Of a stretch of DNA of 40,716 nucleotides, positions 24,152-32,351 are shown piece after piece (within the stretch, counting starts at the first letter, position 1; each line of letters starts with the position of its first letter). A model generated the notes under the pieces. It saw only the letters and a program-made list of their open reading frames with translations, was not told the origin of the DNA and ran no database searches. The position numbers and the translations under genes are program-made. Where the stretch lies: NCBI GenBank assembly GCA_039197065.1, contig JBCCUL010000048.1, positions 1 to 40,716 of the forward strand, given 5' to 3'. This stretch comes from JANQPX01 sp039197065. GTDB taxonomy: Bacteria > Pseudomonadota > Alphaproteobacteria > Geminicoccales > Geminicoccaceae.

Positions 24152-26425
24152 GTGACGACGATGGGTCGGACAAGAAAAGCGGTATCGGAACACTTTCAAG
24201 GCCATGTCGGCCGGACCTGGCAGGACTCGACGCCCTGGTGGCCGGAGCCCGACAGGTCAGGAAAGGATCGCCCGAACATTCTCGTCATCCTCTTCGACGA
24301 CATGGGCTTCGGCAGCCTCGGCTGCTATGGCAGCGAGATCGAAACGCCCAATATCGACGCGCTCGCTGCCGGTGGGCTGATCTACAACAATTTCCACACG
24401 ACGGCGCTATGCTCACCGACGCGCGCGTCACTGCTGACCGGGCGCGATCATCACGCCGTCGGCATGTCGACCATCGCTAATGCGGACAGCGGCTTTCCCT
24501 CGAAGCGCGGGCTGATCCGGCATAATGCCGGCACCATCGCCGAGATGCTCAGGGATGAAGGATACTCCACCTACGCTATCGGCAAATGGCATCTGGCACC
24601 CTCTGACCAGCTTTCCGCCGTCGGCCCGTTCGACCAGTGGCCGCTCGGGCGCGGCTTCGAGAAATATTATGGATTTCTGGAGGCGCTGACCGATCAGTTC
24701 CGCCCCAACCTGGTGCGCGACAACCAGCATGTGCCGCAGCCGCGTTCGCCGGAGGAAGGCTACACGCTGAACGAGGATCTGGTCGACAACGCCATGCAGT
24801 TCCTGACCGACCACGCGTCGCTGGCACCGGACAAGCCGTTCTTTTTGTACTTTGCATTGGGTGCGATGCACTCGCCCCACCAGGCACCCGATGCGCTTCT
24901 CGAAAAATACAGAGGCCGGTACGATGCCGGCTGGGATGCGATCCGTGAGGCGCGCCTCGAACGCCAGCTCGAGCTTGGGATCGTCCCGGAAGGCACGGGC
25001 CTGGTGCCGCGCAATGACCGGGTCGAGCCTTGGGACAGCCTCTCGGACGATCAAAAACGGCTCTACGCTCGCTTCGAGGAGGCCTATGCCGCCTTTCTCG
25101 ATCATTCCGACAGCCAGCTCGGCCGCCTGTTCGATCACCTCGATAGGCTTGGCAAGAAAGAGAACACGCTGATCTTCCTCCTCTCCGACAACGGCGCCAG
25201 CCAGGAAGGCCAGGTCCACGGCTCGACCAGCACCACCTTCTACGAAAACATGGAGGCCGAAAGCTTCGAGTATAACTTCGCAAGGATCGACGACATCGGT
25301 ACGGCACGCGCCAAGAACAATTACCCCATCGGCTGGGCGCAGGTCGAGAACACCCCCCTTCGCCGCTACAAGCAGAACACCCATGCAGGCGGCGTGCAGG
25401 ATCCGCTGATCGTCCACTGGCCGAAGGGGCTGAAGGAAACGGGCATTCGCAACCAGTTCCATCACGTGATGGACATCGTGCCGACCATCCTCGAAGTGCT
25501 GGAGACCGAAGCGCCTGCCGAGATCGACGGCGTGGCACAGATGGAGATGCATGGCACCTCGATGGCCTACTCCTTTGCCGACGGCGACGCGGCGACCAGG
25601 AAACGCACCCAAATTTTCGAGATGTTCGGTCACCGCGCGATCTGGCATGACGGCTGGAAGGCGGTCTGCCACCATACCCGCTATGGCGATTATGACGACG
25701 ACGCCTGGGAGCTCTACGACACAACCAAGGACTTCGCCGAGCATCACGACCTCGCCGAAAGGGAGTCGGAGCGCCTCGCGAAGCTGATTGAGCTCTGGTG
25801 GGCCGAGGCAGGACGCTACGACGTGCTGCCGCTCGATGACCGGGGTTTCGCCGAGCGCCGCGCCATGGCCCGCCCGCGAAAAGACTCGCCGCGCATTCAG
25901 GAAGAGTATCTGTTCCACCCCGGCATGACCTTCATACCGGGCGGCACCGCTCCCTTCATCATGGACCGTTCCTACGCGATCGAGGCGCGCATCCGGGCCC
26001 CTCAAGGAACCGAGGGCGTGATCGCCACCTGCGGCGGCCTTTGCGGCGGCTATGCGTTCTACGTCCAGAACGGCCAGTTGGTGTTCGACTACAATTTCTA
26101 TCAGGAGATCCATCGCGCCAGCGCTGATCTGCCCGCGGGCGAGGACTGGATTACGGTCACCTACAAGTTCGAAAAAACCGGCGTCTGCGAGGGTGATGGT
26201 CATCTCCTAATCGACGGCCAAGATGTCGGCGCATGCCGCATTCCGAAGACCTACAAATACTTCATGGACTGGGAGGGCTTCTCGCTCGGTGAAAGTGTCG
26301 GCTCGGCCGTGTCGCCTGCCTTCGCTGACCTCGGTGCGTTCACGTTTTCCGGCGAGATCGACCATGTGCGCATCACGCTCGGCACCGATCTCGCTGGCCC
26401 GAACGATTATGAGACCAGCGACTGA
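24152..26425 (+). CDS. Cytoplasmic arylsulfatase (type I, formylglycine-dependent) with C-terminal lectin-like extension
   Basis: 757 residues from GTG 24152 (ATG 24161 is an alternative). It hydrolyses a sulfate ester to an alcohol or phenol and sulfate. D49-D50 bind the metal (I-L-F-D-D-M-G-F-G). The modified cysteine is C87 in C-S-P-T-R-A-S-L-L-T-G-R, with K145 and H147 in G-K-W-H and a late metal site in S-D-N-G-A. The sulfatase domain ends near 570. A beta-rich extension (about 590-750) resembles a concanavalin/LamG fold found in large bacterial arylsulfatases. There is no signal peptide, so desulfation happens after import. The FGE needed for C87 is encoded next door. Confidence 0.92.
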   Translation: MTTMGRTRKAVSEHFQGHVGRTWQDSTPWWPEPDRSGKDRPNILVILFDDMGFGSLGCYGSEIETPNIDALAAGGLIYNNFHTTALCSPTRASLLTGRDHHAVGMSTIANADSGFPSKRGLIRHNAGTIAEMLRDEGYSTYAIGKWHLAPSDQLSAVGPFDQWPLGRGFEKYYGFLEALTDQFRPNLVRDNQHVPQPRSPEEGYTLNEDLVDNAMQFLTDHASLAPDKPFFLYFALGAMHSPHQAPDALLEKYRGRYDAGWDAIREARLERQLELGIVPEGTGLVPRNDRVEPWDSLSDDQKRLYARFEEAYAAFLDHSDSQLGRLFDHLDRLGKKENTLIFLLSDNGASQEGQVHGSTSTTFYENMEAESFEYNFARIDDIGTARAKNNYPIGWAQVENTPLRRYKQNTHAGGVQDPLIVHWPKGLKETGIRNQFHHVMDIVPTILEVLETEAPAEIDGVAQMEMHGTSMAYSFADGDAATRKRTQIFEMFGHRAIWHDGWKAVCHHTRYGDYDDDAWELYDTTKDFAEHHDLAERESERLAKLIELWWAEAGRYDVLPLDDRGFAERRAMARPRKDSPRIQEEYLFHPGMTFIPGGTAPFIMDRSYAIEARIRAPQGTEGVIATCGGLCGGYAFYVQNGQLVFDYNFYQEIHRASADLPAGEDWITVTYKFEKTGVCEGDGHLLIDGQDVGACRIPKTYKYFMDWEGFSLGESVGSAVSPAFADLGAFTFSGEIDHVRITLGTDLAGPNDYETSD

Positions 26426-27281
26426 CCGCCAGGCAGGTGCGCAGCCTGCCACCATGGTATCTCTTGCGGGTGGACCGTCCTTCATCGGCACCGACGATCC
26501 GGTGATCCCCTCCGACGGCGAGGGAACCAAGCGGCCGATCGAGCTTCAGCCCTACGCGATCGGGGCGACCACGGTGACCGTGGAGCAGTTCGCCGCCTTC
26601 GTCGAAGCGACGGGCTATGTCACCGACGCGGAGCGCGAAGGCACGTCCTTCGTCTTCAAGTCCCAGGTCGCCGCCGACGCCAAGGATCGAGGCGGACTGT
26701 TCGGCACGGAATGGTGGCGGGTGATCGAAGGAGCGACCTGGCGCAACCCCTTCGGCACAAGGTCACATATCCAAGTCGAGGCGGGCCACCCCGTGGCCCA
26801 TGTGTCCTGGAATGACGCGTCAGCCTATACCGCCTGGGCCGATGCGCGGCTGCCGACAGAGGCCGAATGGGAGCACGCCGCCCGTGGCGGTCTTGGCGAC
26901 GTGCGCTATCCCTGGGGCGATGACGAGCCGGACGCCGGCCTCGGACAGCGCTGTAACATCTGGCGCGGGCCTTTCCCCGAGCATGAGGGGCCGCTGCCCG
27001 GCACGGTCCCGGCCGATGCCTTCGCGCCCAACGGATACGGGCTCTTCAACATGGTCGGTAATGTCTGGGAGTGGACGGCTGACATCTTCGACAACGGCAT
27101 CGGCACCGATCCCAACAGGCGCATCCTGAAAGGCGGCTCCTTTCTCTGTCACCGAAGCTATTGCTTTCGCTACCGGATCGCGGCGCGCATCGGTGCGCCC
27201 AAGACGTCGACGACGTCTCACCAGGGCTTCAGGATCGTGGCCGATGGCGACAAATCCATGCGAACGGAGGGGCTTTCTTGA
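26409..27281 (+). CDS. Formylglycine-generating enzyme (sulfatase-modifying factor)
   Basis: 290 residues if started at ATG 26409, which overlaps the sulfatase 3' end by 17 bp. ATG 26454 is an alternative start. The 62 extra upstream codons of the open frame read antisense-like and are rejected. FGE oxidises the active-site cysteine of sulfatases to formylglycine using oxygen and copper. Both catalytic cysteines are present, C247 and C252 in G-G-S-F-L-C-H-R-S-Y-C-F-R-Y-R, along with family blocks V-S-W-N-D-A-x-A-Y, R-L-P-T-E-A-E-W-E-H-A-A-R-G-G and N-M-V-G-N-V-W-E-W-T-A-D. It is a true FGE, not just an FGE-fold protein. Lying between two sulfatase genes, it can activate both. Confidence 0.93.
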   Translation: MRPATDRQAGAQPATMVSLAGGPSFIGTDDPVIPSDGEGTKRPIELQPYAIGATTVTVEQFAAFVEATGYVTDAEREGTSFVFKSQVAADAKDRGGLFGTEWWRVIEGATWRNPFGTRSHIQVEAGHPVAHVSWNDASAYTAWADARLPTEAEWEHAARGGLGDVRYPWGDDEPDAGLGQRCNIWRGPFPEHEGPLPGTVPADAFAPNGYGLFNMVGNVWEWTADIFDNGIGTDPNRRILKGGSFLCHRSYCFRYRIAARIGAPKTSTTSHQGFRIVADGDKSMRTEGLS

Positions 27282-28780
27282 ACATCATTCTGATCCTGGT
27301 GGACAGTCTCAATCGTGACTGTTTGAAGGCTTACAACCCTGAAACGCCCTGCCGCACGCCGGCACTGGACGCGTTCGCCGAAAAGGCGACCGTGTTCGAC
27401 AATCACTTCATTTCGAGTTTGCCCTGCATGCCCGCGCGCCGTGAGATTTTTTCAGGCCGCAAGGAGTTCATGTGGCGACCCTGGGGGCCCCTCGAAGTGT
27501 TCGATCCGCGCTTGCCCGTCATCCTGCGCGACGCCGGCTACAACACCGGCATGGTCACCGATCACTATCACTACTGGGAGGAGATGGCGAACGGCTATAT
27601 GCAGGGTTTTTCGTCCCTGGATCTGATCCGCGGCCACGAAACCGACTACTGGAAGCTCCTGGAAACCGGCCCGGTGCCGCCCTGGGTCGACAAGATCGCT
27701 GAGTTTCGAAACGCCGTTCACCCGCGCCAATACTATGCCAACGTCAAGGATTTCGCGGGCGAAGAGGATTTCTTTCCGGCCAAAGTGTTTTCTAAAGCCG
27801 CAGACTGGCTGGATGAGAACGCCGCCAAAGGCCCGTTCTTCCTCCAGGTCGAAAGCTTCGACGTCCACGAGCCCTTCGACGTGCCCGAACCCTACGCCTC
27901 GATGTATACGGACGGGTCAAAGAACGACTTCAACATCTGGCCGCCCTACCAGGTCTACGACGATCTCAACGCTTTCATCGCCCAGACGACGCCGGAAGAA
28001 CTCGCCTTCCTGAAGGCGCAATACATGGGCAAGACCACCATGGTGGACGCCTGGCTCGGACGCTTCCTCCAGAAGATCGACGCCCTCGATCTCTGGGACG
28101 ACACAATGGTGATCTTCACCACCGACCACGGCCACGACCTCGGCGAGCGCGGCGTATTCGGCAAGCAGTTCCCGCACTATGACAGCCACGCCAACATCCC
28201 GATGATGGTCTGGCATCCGGGCAAGACCAGTGGCACCCGGATCGGCGCGCTCACCCAGACCGTTGATCTGTTCGCCACCGTGATCGACGCGGCCGGCGTC
28301 CCCATCCCCGATACCAACCGCCACTCGAAGAGCGTCATGCCGACCCTGGAGGGAGGCGCCCCGCGCGACGCAATCCTGTATGGCACCTTCGGCCAGGGTG
28401 TGTGTCTCACCGACGGCGAGTGGTCGCTCTTTAAAGCGCCTGTCGAAGGAAAACCGCTGTTTTCCTACTCAACGATGATCAACCGCCCGCTGATCGTCGA
28501 CAATCCGGTGGACGGCCGGGTGGGCCGCATGCCGGATCCGCCGGTCGATCAGGGCCGTTTCGATCCAACCATCTCGCTGCCGCTTTGGAAGATGCAGATC
28601 AACATCGATCCACGCACCAATGAGAATTTCCTCTATCACCGCGGCCGCGATCCCGGCCAGACCATCAATCTCTGGGATCACGAGACGGCCGAGCGCGACC
28701 GCCTGCTCGCGCTGATGCAGAGGATGATCACCGATGAGGGTGCGCCCCCTGAGCAATTTGACCGGCTGGGTCTGCGTTAG
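27278..28780 (+). CDS. Second sulfatase (alkaline-phosphatase superfamily) with atypical C-M-P-A-R active site
   Basis: 500 residues from TTG 27278. GGAGGGG lies 5 nt upstream and the start overlaps the FGE stop (TTGA), so translation is coupled. A longer frame from 27161 would overlap FGE heavily and is rejected. Metal site D9 (I-L-V-D-S), candidate formylglycine C50 in L-P-C-M-P-A-R-R-E-I-F-S-G-R, and T-T-D-H-G-H-D-L-G-E-R-G near 325 fit the superfamily. The C-x-P-x-R core recognised by FGE is kept, but the usual S or T after cysteine is methionine. There is no signal peptide. It may act on a different sulfate ester, or be a phosphonate or phosphate monoesterase relative. Confidence 0.85.
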   Translation: MNIILILVDSLNRDCLKAYNPETPCRTPALDAFAEKATVFDNHFISSLPCMPARREIFSGRKEFMWRPWGPLEVFDPRLPVILRDAGYNTGMVTDHYHYWEEMANGYMQGFSSLDLIRGHETDYWKLLETGPVPPWVDKIAEFRNAVHPRQYYANVKDFAGEEDFFPAKVFSKAADWLDENAAKGPFFLQVESFDVHEPFDVPEPYASMYTDGSKNDFNIWPPYQVYDDLNAFIAQTTPEELAFLKAQYMGKTTMVDAWLGRFLQKIDALDLWDDTMVIFTTDHGHDLGERGVFGKQFPHYDSHANIPMMVWHPGKTSGTRIGALTQTVDLFATVIDAAGVPIPDTNRHSKSVMPTLEGGAPRDAILYGTFGQGVCLTDGEWSLFKAPVEGKPLFSYSTMINRPLIVDNPVDGRVGRMPDPPVDQGRFDPTISLPLWKMQINIDPRTNENFLYHRGRDPGQTINLWDHETAERDRLLALMQRMITDEGAPPEQFDRLGLR

Positions 28781-29255
28781 TTTTTCTAATTGGCGACATC
28801 TTGGCTTAGCGAGAAGGCCATCTTGATCGTTCAATCACGACTAACTGGCATCGCTTTGTGTTCTGCTGCTCAGTGGTGTGAATATCTGCTGGCGACTTTT
28901 TCGATTGATCTAGGGCATGTCCAGCGGAGTTGACGTCACAAGGACGAATGTCCGACTTTGGGCACTTCACTATCTGTTGATCCGTGCTCGTTTTGATAGC
29001 GTGTCGCGAACAGCGGCATTCTTAGGGGCTGCAGAAACTCGATTTTGATCTGACAGCGACAAGTTTCTTGACTACGAAAAGTGCACAGAGTGAGTTGCGT
29101 TCCTCCGATTTGAACCTACCAATAGGTGGCCGTTCGGAGCAATGCAGCCATGAAAAATTGACAGCATCACATGGTGGATGCCGGGAAGCCGGCGCTTACG
29201 ATGAACTCCATCAAGGCGTCTTTAGGTAGATCGTGGAACGGTGGAGTTGATCGGA
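28781..29255. other. Gene-free stretch before the integrase remnant
   Basis: No intact gene is seen. On the minus strand, 29078-29102 encodes S-L-C-A-L-F-V-V, the same residues that end the recombinase pseudogene at 1141. The shared bases are AAAAGTGCACAGAG (29078-29091 and about 1157-1176 region). This may be one more scrap of a recombinase tail. Confidence 0.35.
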
Positions 29256-29545
29256 TCAGCTGATTACAAGCTGTCCGATGATCTCCTGCAACCGTCCTTG
29301 CCACTGTTCTAGCGCTGCCAGCTTTTCCTTCTCATAGCGGTACCGGATGTAGTGCTTTTCGCTAACGGTGCCGCGGACATGATTTTGCACTGCGTCGATA
29401 TGTAAATCCGATACGCCGAGAGCCGCCATTGAGCTTGCTACGACTTTCCGGAAATCATGCGGTCTGACGTTGTCGATGCCACTGGTCCTCAGAACCTTGG
29501 AAAGGGCGCGGTTCAGCGATGTCGGACCGATCGGCTGGTGCGACT
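29256..29545 (-). pseudogene. Tyrosine integrase, C-terminal fragment
   Basis: The minus-strand frame ending in TGA at 29256-29258 reads S-H-Q-P-I-G-P-T-S-L-N-R-A-L, then V-R-P-H-D-F-R-K-V-V-A-S-S-M-A-A-L-G-V, then V-Q-N-H-V-R-G-T-V and R-Y-R-Y-E-K-E-K-L-A-A-L-E-Q-W. This is the end of a phage-type integrase with the H-x-x-R box (H-D-F-R) and the following histidine region. The catalytic tyrosine would lie near I-R-Y-R-Y. The N-terminal two-thirds are gone: the frame runs directly into the HDAC-like gene on the other strand, so a deletion or integration joined the two. Confidence 0.82.
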
Positions 29546-30467
29546 TAGACCGGAGCCCGCCGACGACGACACGCTCGCACTACTCCACACCAGGGACCAC
29601 ATCGCCCATATCCGCGCGCTGAGCGATGCAAATGGCGGCGACGCCGGCCAGCTGACACCGATGGGGCGCGGCAGCTTCGAGATCGCAGCATTGGCGGTTG
29701 GCGGCAGCATCACCGCGCTCGACGCTGTTCTCACTGGTCAGGTGCAAAACGCCTATGCGCTGGTTCGTCCGCCCGGCCATCATGCGCTGGCCGATCTCGC
29801 CATGGGCTTTTGCCTCTTCGGTAATGTGGCGATCGCGGTGAAGAAGGCGCTTGCGGAACAACGGGTCGAGCGCGTTGCGATCATCGATTGGGACGTACAT
29901 CACGGCAATGGAACAGAAGCAGCGTTTTGGCGGGATTCCAGAGTGCTGACCTTGTCCATTCATCAAGACAGTCTCTTTCCACCGGACAGCGGCCATCTCG
30001 AGGCCAATGGCGAGGGCGACGGCGCCGGATATGCGATCAACTTGCCCTTGCCGCCCGGAAGCGGGGACGGTGCCTATCTCGCGGCGATGGATGACCTAGT
30101 CCTGCCAGCGCTTCGGCGATACCGGCCCGACGTTATCGTCGTGGCGAGTGGTTTCGATGCGGCGGGCGTCGATCCGCTTGGGCGCATGATGGTGTCATCT
30201 GAAGGCTATCGCGCGATGACCGAAAAACTGATGGAAGCTGCGGACGCGCTATGCGACGGCCGGTTGGTGTTGTCTCATGAGGGCGGCTATTCGTCGATGT
30301 ACGCGCCATATTGTGGCCTCGCGGTGATGGAAGCGCTGACGGGTGTTCGAACGGGTATCGAGGATCCGTGGGCGCCGTTGATGGCGGACTGGGGCGGACA
30401 AGCCCTGCAACCACATCAAGCCGAGATGATTGCTGCGACGGCGCCATTGATCGAGCGAGTTTGTTGA
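29538..30467 (+). pseudogene. HDAC-like deacetylase/amidohydrolase missing its N-terminus
   Basis: Homology starts at V-R-L-R-P-E-P-A-D-D-D and continues to the normal C-terminus (G-G-Q-A-L-Q-P-H-Q). Zinc and catalytic motifs are intact: R-P-P-G-H-H, D-W-D-V-H-H-G-N-G-T, S-G-F-D-A and H-E-G-G-Y. Relatives (class II HDAC/acetylpolyamine amidohydrolase) have about 60-65 more residues before this point. Here that part is replaced by antisense of an integrase fragment. An open frame extends to an ATG at 29457, so a chimeric 336-residue protein could be made, but the N-terminal 27 residues are not native. Loss of function is probable but not certain. Confidence 0.8.
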
Positions 30468-30647
30468 TGGGCGTTTTTTTAGTGATGCATGCGCGAAGCC
30501 CAAGCAGCGCTTCAAATCAGCTTCGACTAGGTTCCAAGATCCGGTCGTGCCTCATGACACGCGGCTGCATCAAGACGTGACAGGTTTGTCCGGAACCTAG
30601 TCCGTCGGAACGGATCCACCCTCTCTGACAGTTTCCTTTCGTCAGGA
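30468..30647. other. Short gene-free stretch after the HDAC-like gene
   Basis: Nothing is recognised here. Together with the dehydrogenase remnant that follows, it separates two convergent units and may contain the deleted remainder of the dehydrogenase gene. Confidence 0.3.
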
Positions 30648-30750
30648 AACATCCACTCAGGTCAAAGCCGAAAGTGTCGAAACACGATCACAGAAGGGAT
30701 CGTCCCATTCCGTATCCCATCGCGCCAAGTCCGACGATACCAATCGCCAT
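30648..30750 (-). pseudogene. Remnant of a beta-hydroxyacid dehydrogenase (3-HIBADH/LtnD-like), N-terminus only
   Basis: From ATG 30750, behind GGAAGAGAG and 32 bp after the hydrolase stop, the frame reads M-A-I-G-I-V-G-L-G-A-M-G-Y-G-M-G-R-S-L-L, then TGA, then C-F-D-T-F-G-F-D-L-S. This is the Rossmann NAD-binding start (G-x-G-x-x-G) of the 3-hydroxyisobutyrate/L-threonate dehydrogenase family. Similarity fades after about 35 codons. It was evidently the next gene of the hydrolase operon, now lost. Confidence 0.65.
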
Positions 30751-30782
30751 CTCTCTTCCACGCTGTTTCCGGCGTCCGGTCA

Positions 30783-31616
30783 CTATTCCGTTGTGACAGC
30801 GCTTTCATTCTGACCGCTGCAAAATTCGGCAATCTCAGCGTAGCCATCTGTGTTCTCAAAAATGAAGTTATGCCCGCCCGGAAGCGTTTTGGACGTTGCG
30901 TCCGATATTCGCTCCGCCATCACCACCTGGCCTTTGCGGGAGGCCTGTCCATCATGTTCGCCGCTCAAAATGAGCGTTCGTGATCTGATGTGATGCAGCC
31001 TGTCGACGGCATCATGAGAAGCCCGAGCCGATAGCTGAGCAGCGAGGCCGTCGCGGGCACCTGGCTCGTCTATGAACCTGGTCTGGGCCAGCATTCTCCG
31101 CTCCACCATCTGCCGCGCTTTTTCGGGCTGCGCTTCCTGGTACTCCTTCGTGAAGCGGAGATCGGCTATTTCCAAACCGCGCCTTGCCCGCTCATAGGGA
31201 GAAAGACCGAGCAGTTCTTCGACGGGATAGGATGCGGCCTCCTTCCCGCCAGGCGACGTCGCGGCAAGAACCAGCGCGTCGACCCGTGCCGGCCAGCGAA
31301 TCGCGACTTCCTGCGCCACCATGCCGCCAAAGGAATAGCCGACAAGATGCGCACGGTCCCAAGCCAACGCATCCAAAATACCGATCGCATCCTGAGCGTA
31401 GTCCAGCATGGAATAGGGGCCCTGTGGCTTATCGGATCGCCCCATGCCGCGCTGGTCGAACACCGCCAGCGTGAACGTCTCGACCAGCAGCGACTGGAGA
31501 GGATTGGGTGTCAGCCGTAAATCCCACCCGGTGCCGCCGAGAAACAGCAGCTTGGGGCCTGATCCACCAACCTCAGCGCAAAAATTCAATCCGTTGGATT
31601 TCAACTTCATGAGCAT
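30783..31616 (-). CDS. Alpha/beta hydrolase
   Basis: 277 residues. The nucleophile is the serine of G-Y-S-F-G-G (about residues 93-98), the acid is likely D in S-G-E-H-D-G-Q, and the histidine is in L-P-G-G-H-N-F. An oxyanion region L-G-G-T-G-W-D and the V-F-D-Q-R-G-M-G-R-S-D-K-P loop are typical of esterases and lactonases such as 3-oxoadipate enol-lactonase. The ATG at 31616 directly abuts the TGA of the upstream dienelactone-hydrolase gene. Substrate is unknown. With the TRAP importer in the operon, an ester or lactone of an imported organic acid is plausible. Confidence 0.85.
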   Translation of the reverse strand: MLMKLKSNGLNFCAEVGGSGPKLLFLGGTGWDLRLTPNPLQSLLVETFTLAVFDQRGMGRSDKPQGPYSMLDYAQDAIGILDALAWDRAHLVGYSFGGMVAQEVAIRWPARVDALVLAATSPGGKEAASYPVEELLGLSPYERARRGLEIADLRFTKEYQEAQPEKARQMVERRMLAQTRFIDEPGARDGLAAQLSARASHDAVDRLHHIRSRTLILSGEHDGQASRKGQVVMAERISDATSKTLPGGHNFIFENTDGYAEIAEFCSGQNESAVTTE

Positions 31617-32351
31617 TCAAGAATGCCGACGGAGAAATGCGAAGACATTGGCCCACGCTTCTCGAGCTGCGTCAGGGTGGTAGGCCCCGCGATGGTCATT
31701 CAAAAAGGCATGCTCAGTGCCGGGATAAACTTTGATCTCCGCATCAGGATTGTGCGCCAGATCAGCGCGTAGTCGATCCAGATCGGTATCTGGAATGAGG
31801 CTGTCCGTTTCGGCAAATGCCCCAAAATACGGCACATCAATCATTCGCGTAATCTCGATTGGCAAAAACGGCTTTGTCGGTAATCGGGGGAAGTTGATCC
31901 GGCCATAGAAATTGATCGCACCGGCAAGACGTCGATCGAAGGCGGCCAAATTATGCGCAAACCGCCCACCCATGCAAAAGCCCCAGGCAAACACTTCATC
32001 GACGGCAAGACCACCGCCGCCGGACAGAATCCAGTCCAGCGCATGACGGCAATCCTTCGTGCTTCGGACATCGTCGAAGGCTTCGAAAACCTCCGCCCAT
32101 TTTTCAACCGGTTCGCTTTCGCGGGCTGGCTCCTGGCCGCGAAAGAGATCGCAAACGATCGCTGCATATCCTTCATCGGCCAACCGATCAGCCACTTCCT
32201 TCATGTGAAGGGTCATGCCCCACAACTCGAGCTGGATTAGCACTGCGACCCTTGGTGGTTGCTCCGGCACAGCCAGATAGACATCCATCTCGCCATCCGA
32301 GACCGATATCGACGCATTTGGAACAAGCTGTGTCATCTCTTGTCTTTCCAT
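31617..32351 (-). CDS. Dienelactone hydrolase family protein
   Basis: 244 residues from ATG 32351, which overlaps the TRAP M stop as TAATG. ATG 32336 is an alternative start. The nucleophile is the cysteine in G-F-C-M-G-G (where most alpha/beta hydrolases have serine), with the aspartate in E-T-D-S-L-I-P and histidine in G-T-E-H-A-F. Conserved D-L-F-R-G-Q-E-P and V-I-C-D-L-F fit carboxymethylenebutenolidase relatives. It is cytoplasmic. Dienelactone hydrolases open lactones in aromatic breakdown, but many paralogues act on other esters, so the substrate here is open. Confidence 0.87.
   Translation of the reverse strand: MERQEMTQLVPNASISVSDGEMDVYLAVPEQPPRVAVLIQLELWGMTLHMKEVADRLADEGYAAIVCDLFRGQEPARESEPVEKWAEVFEAFDDVRSTKDCRHALDWILSGGGGLAVDEVFAWGFCMGGRFAHNLAAFDRRLAGAINFYGRINFPRLPTKPFLPIEITRMIDVPYFGAFAETDSLIPDTDLDRLRADLAHNPDAEIKVYPGTEHAFLNDHRGAYHPDAAREAWANVFAFLRRHS

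Noticed and set aside
27161..27277. N-terminal extension of the second sulfatase
   Set aside because: It overlaps the conserved C-terminus of FGE in another frame. TTG 27278 has a strong ribosome site and gives the normal sulfatase start.
29256..29545. tRNA-associated attachment site beside the integrase
   Set aside because: No tRNA cloverleaf or tRNA 3' end could be found near the integrase fragment on either strand.
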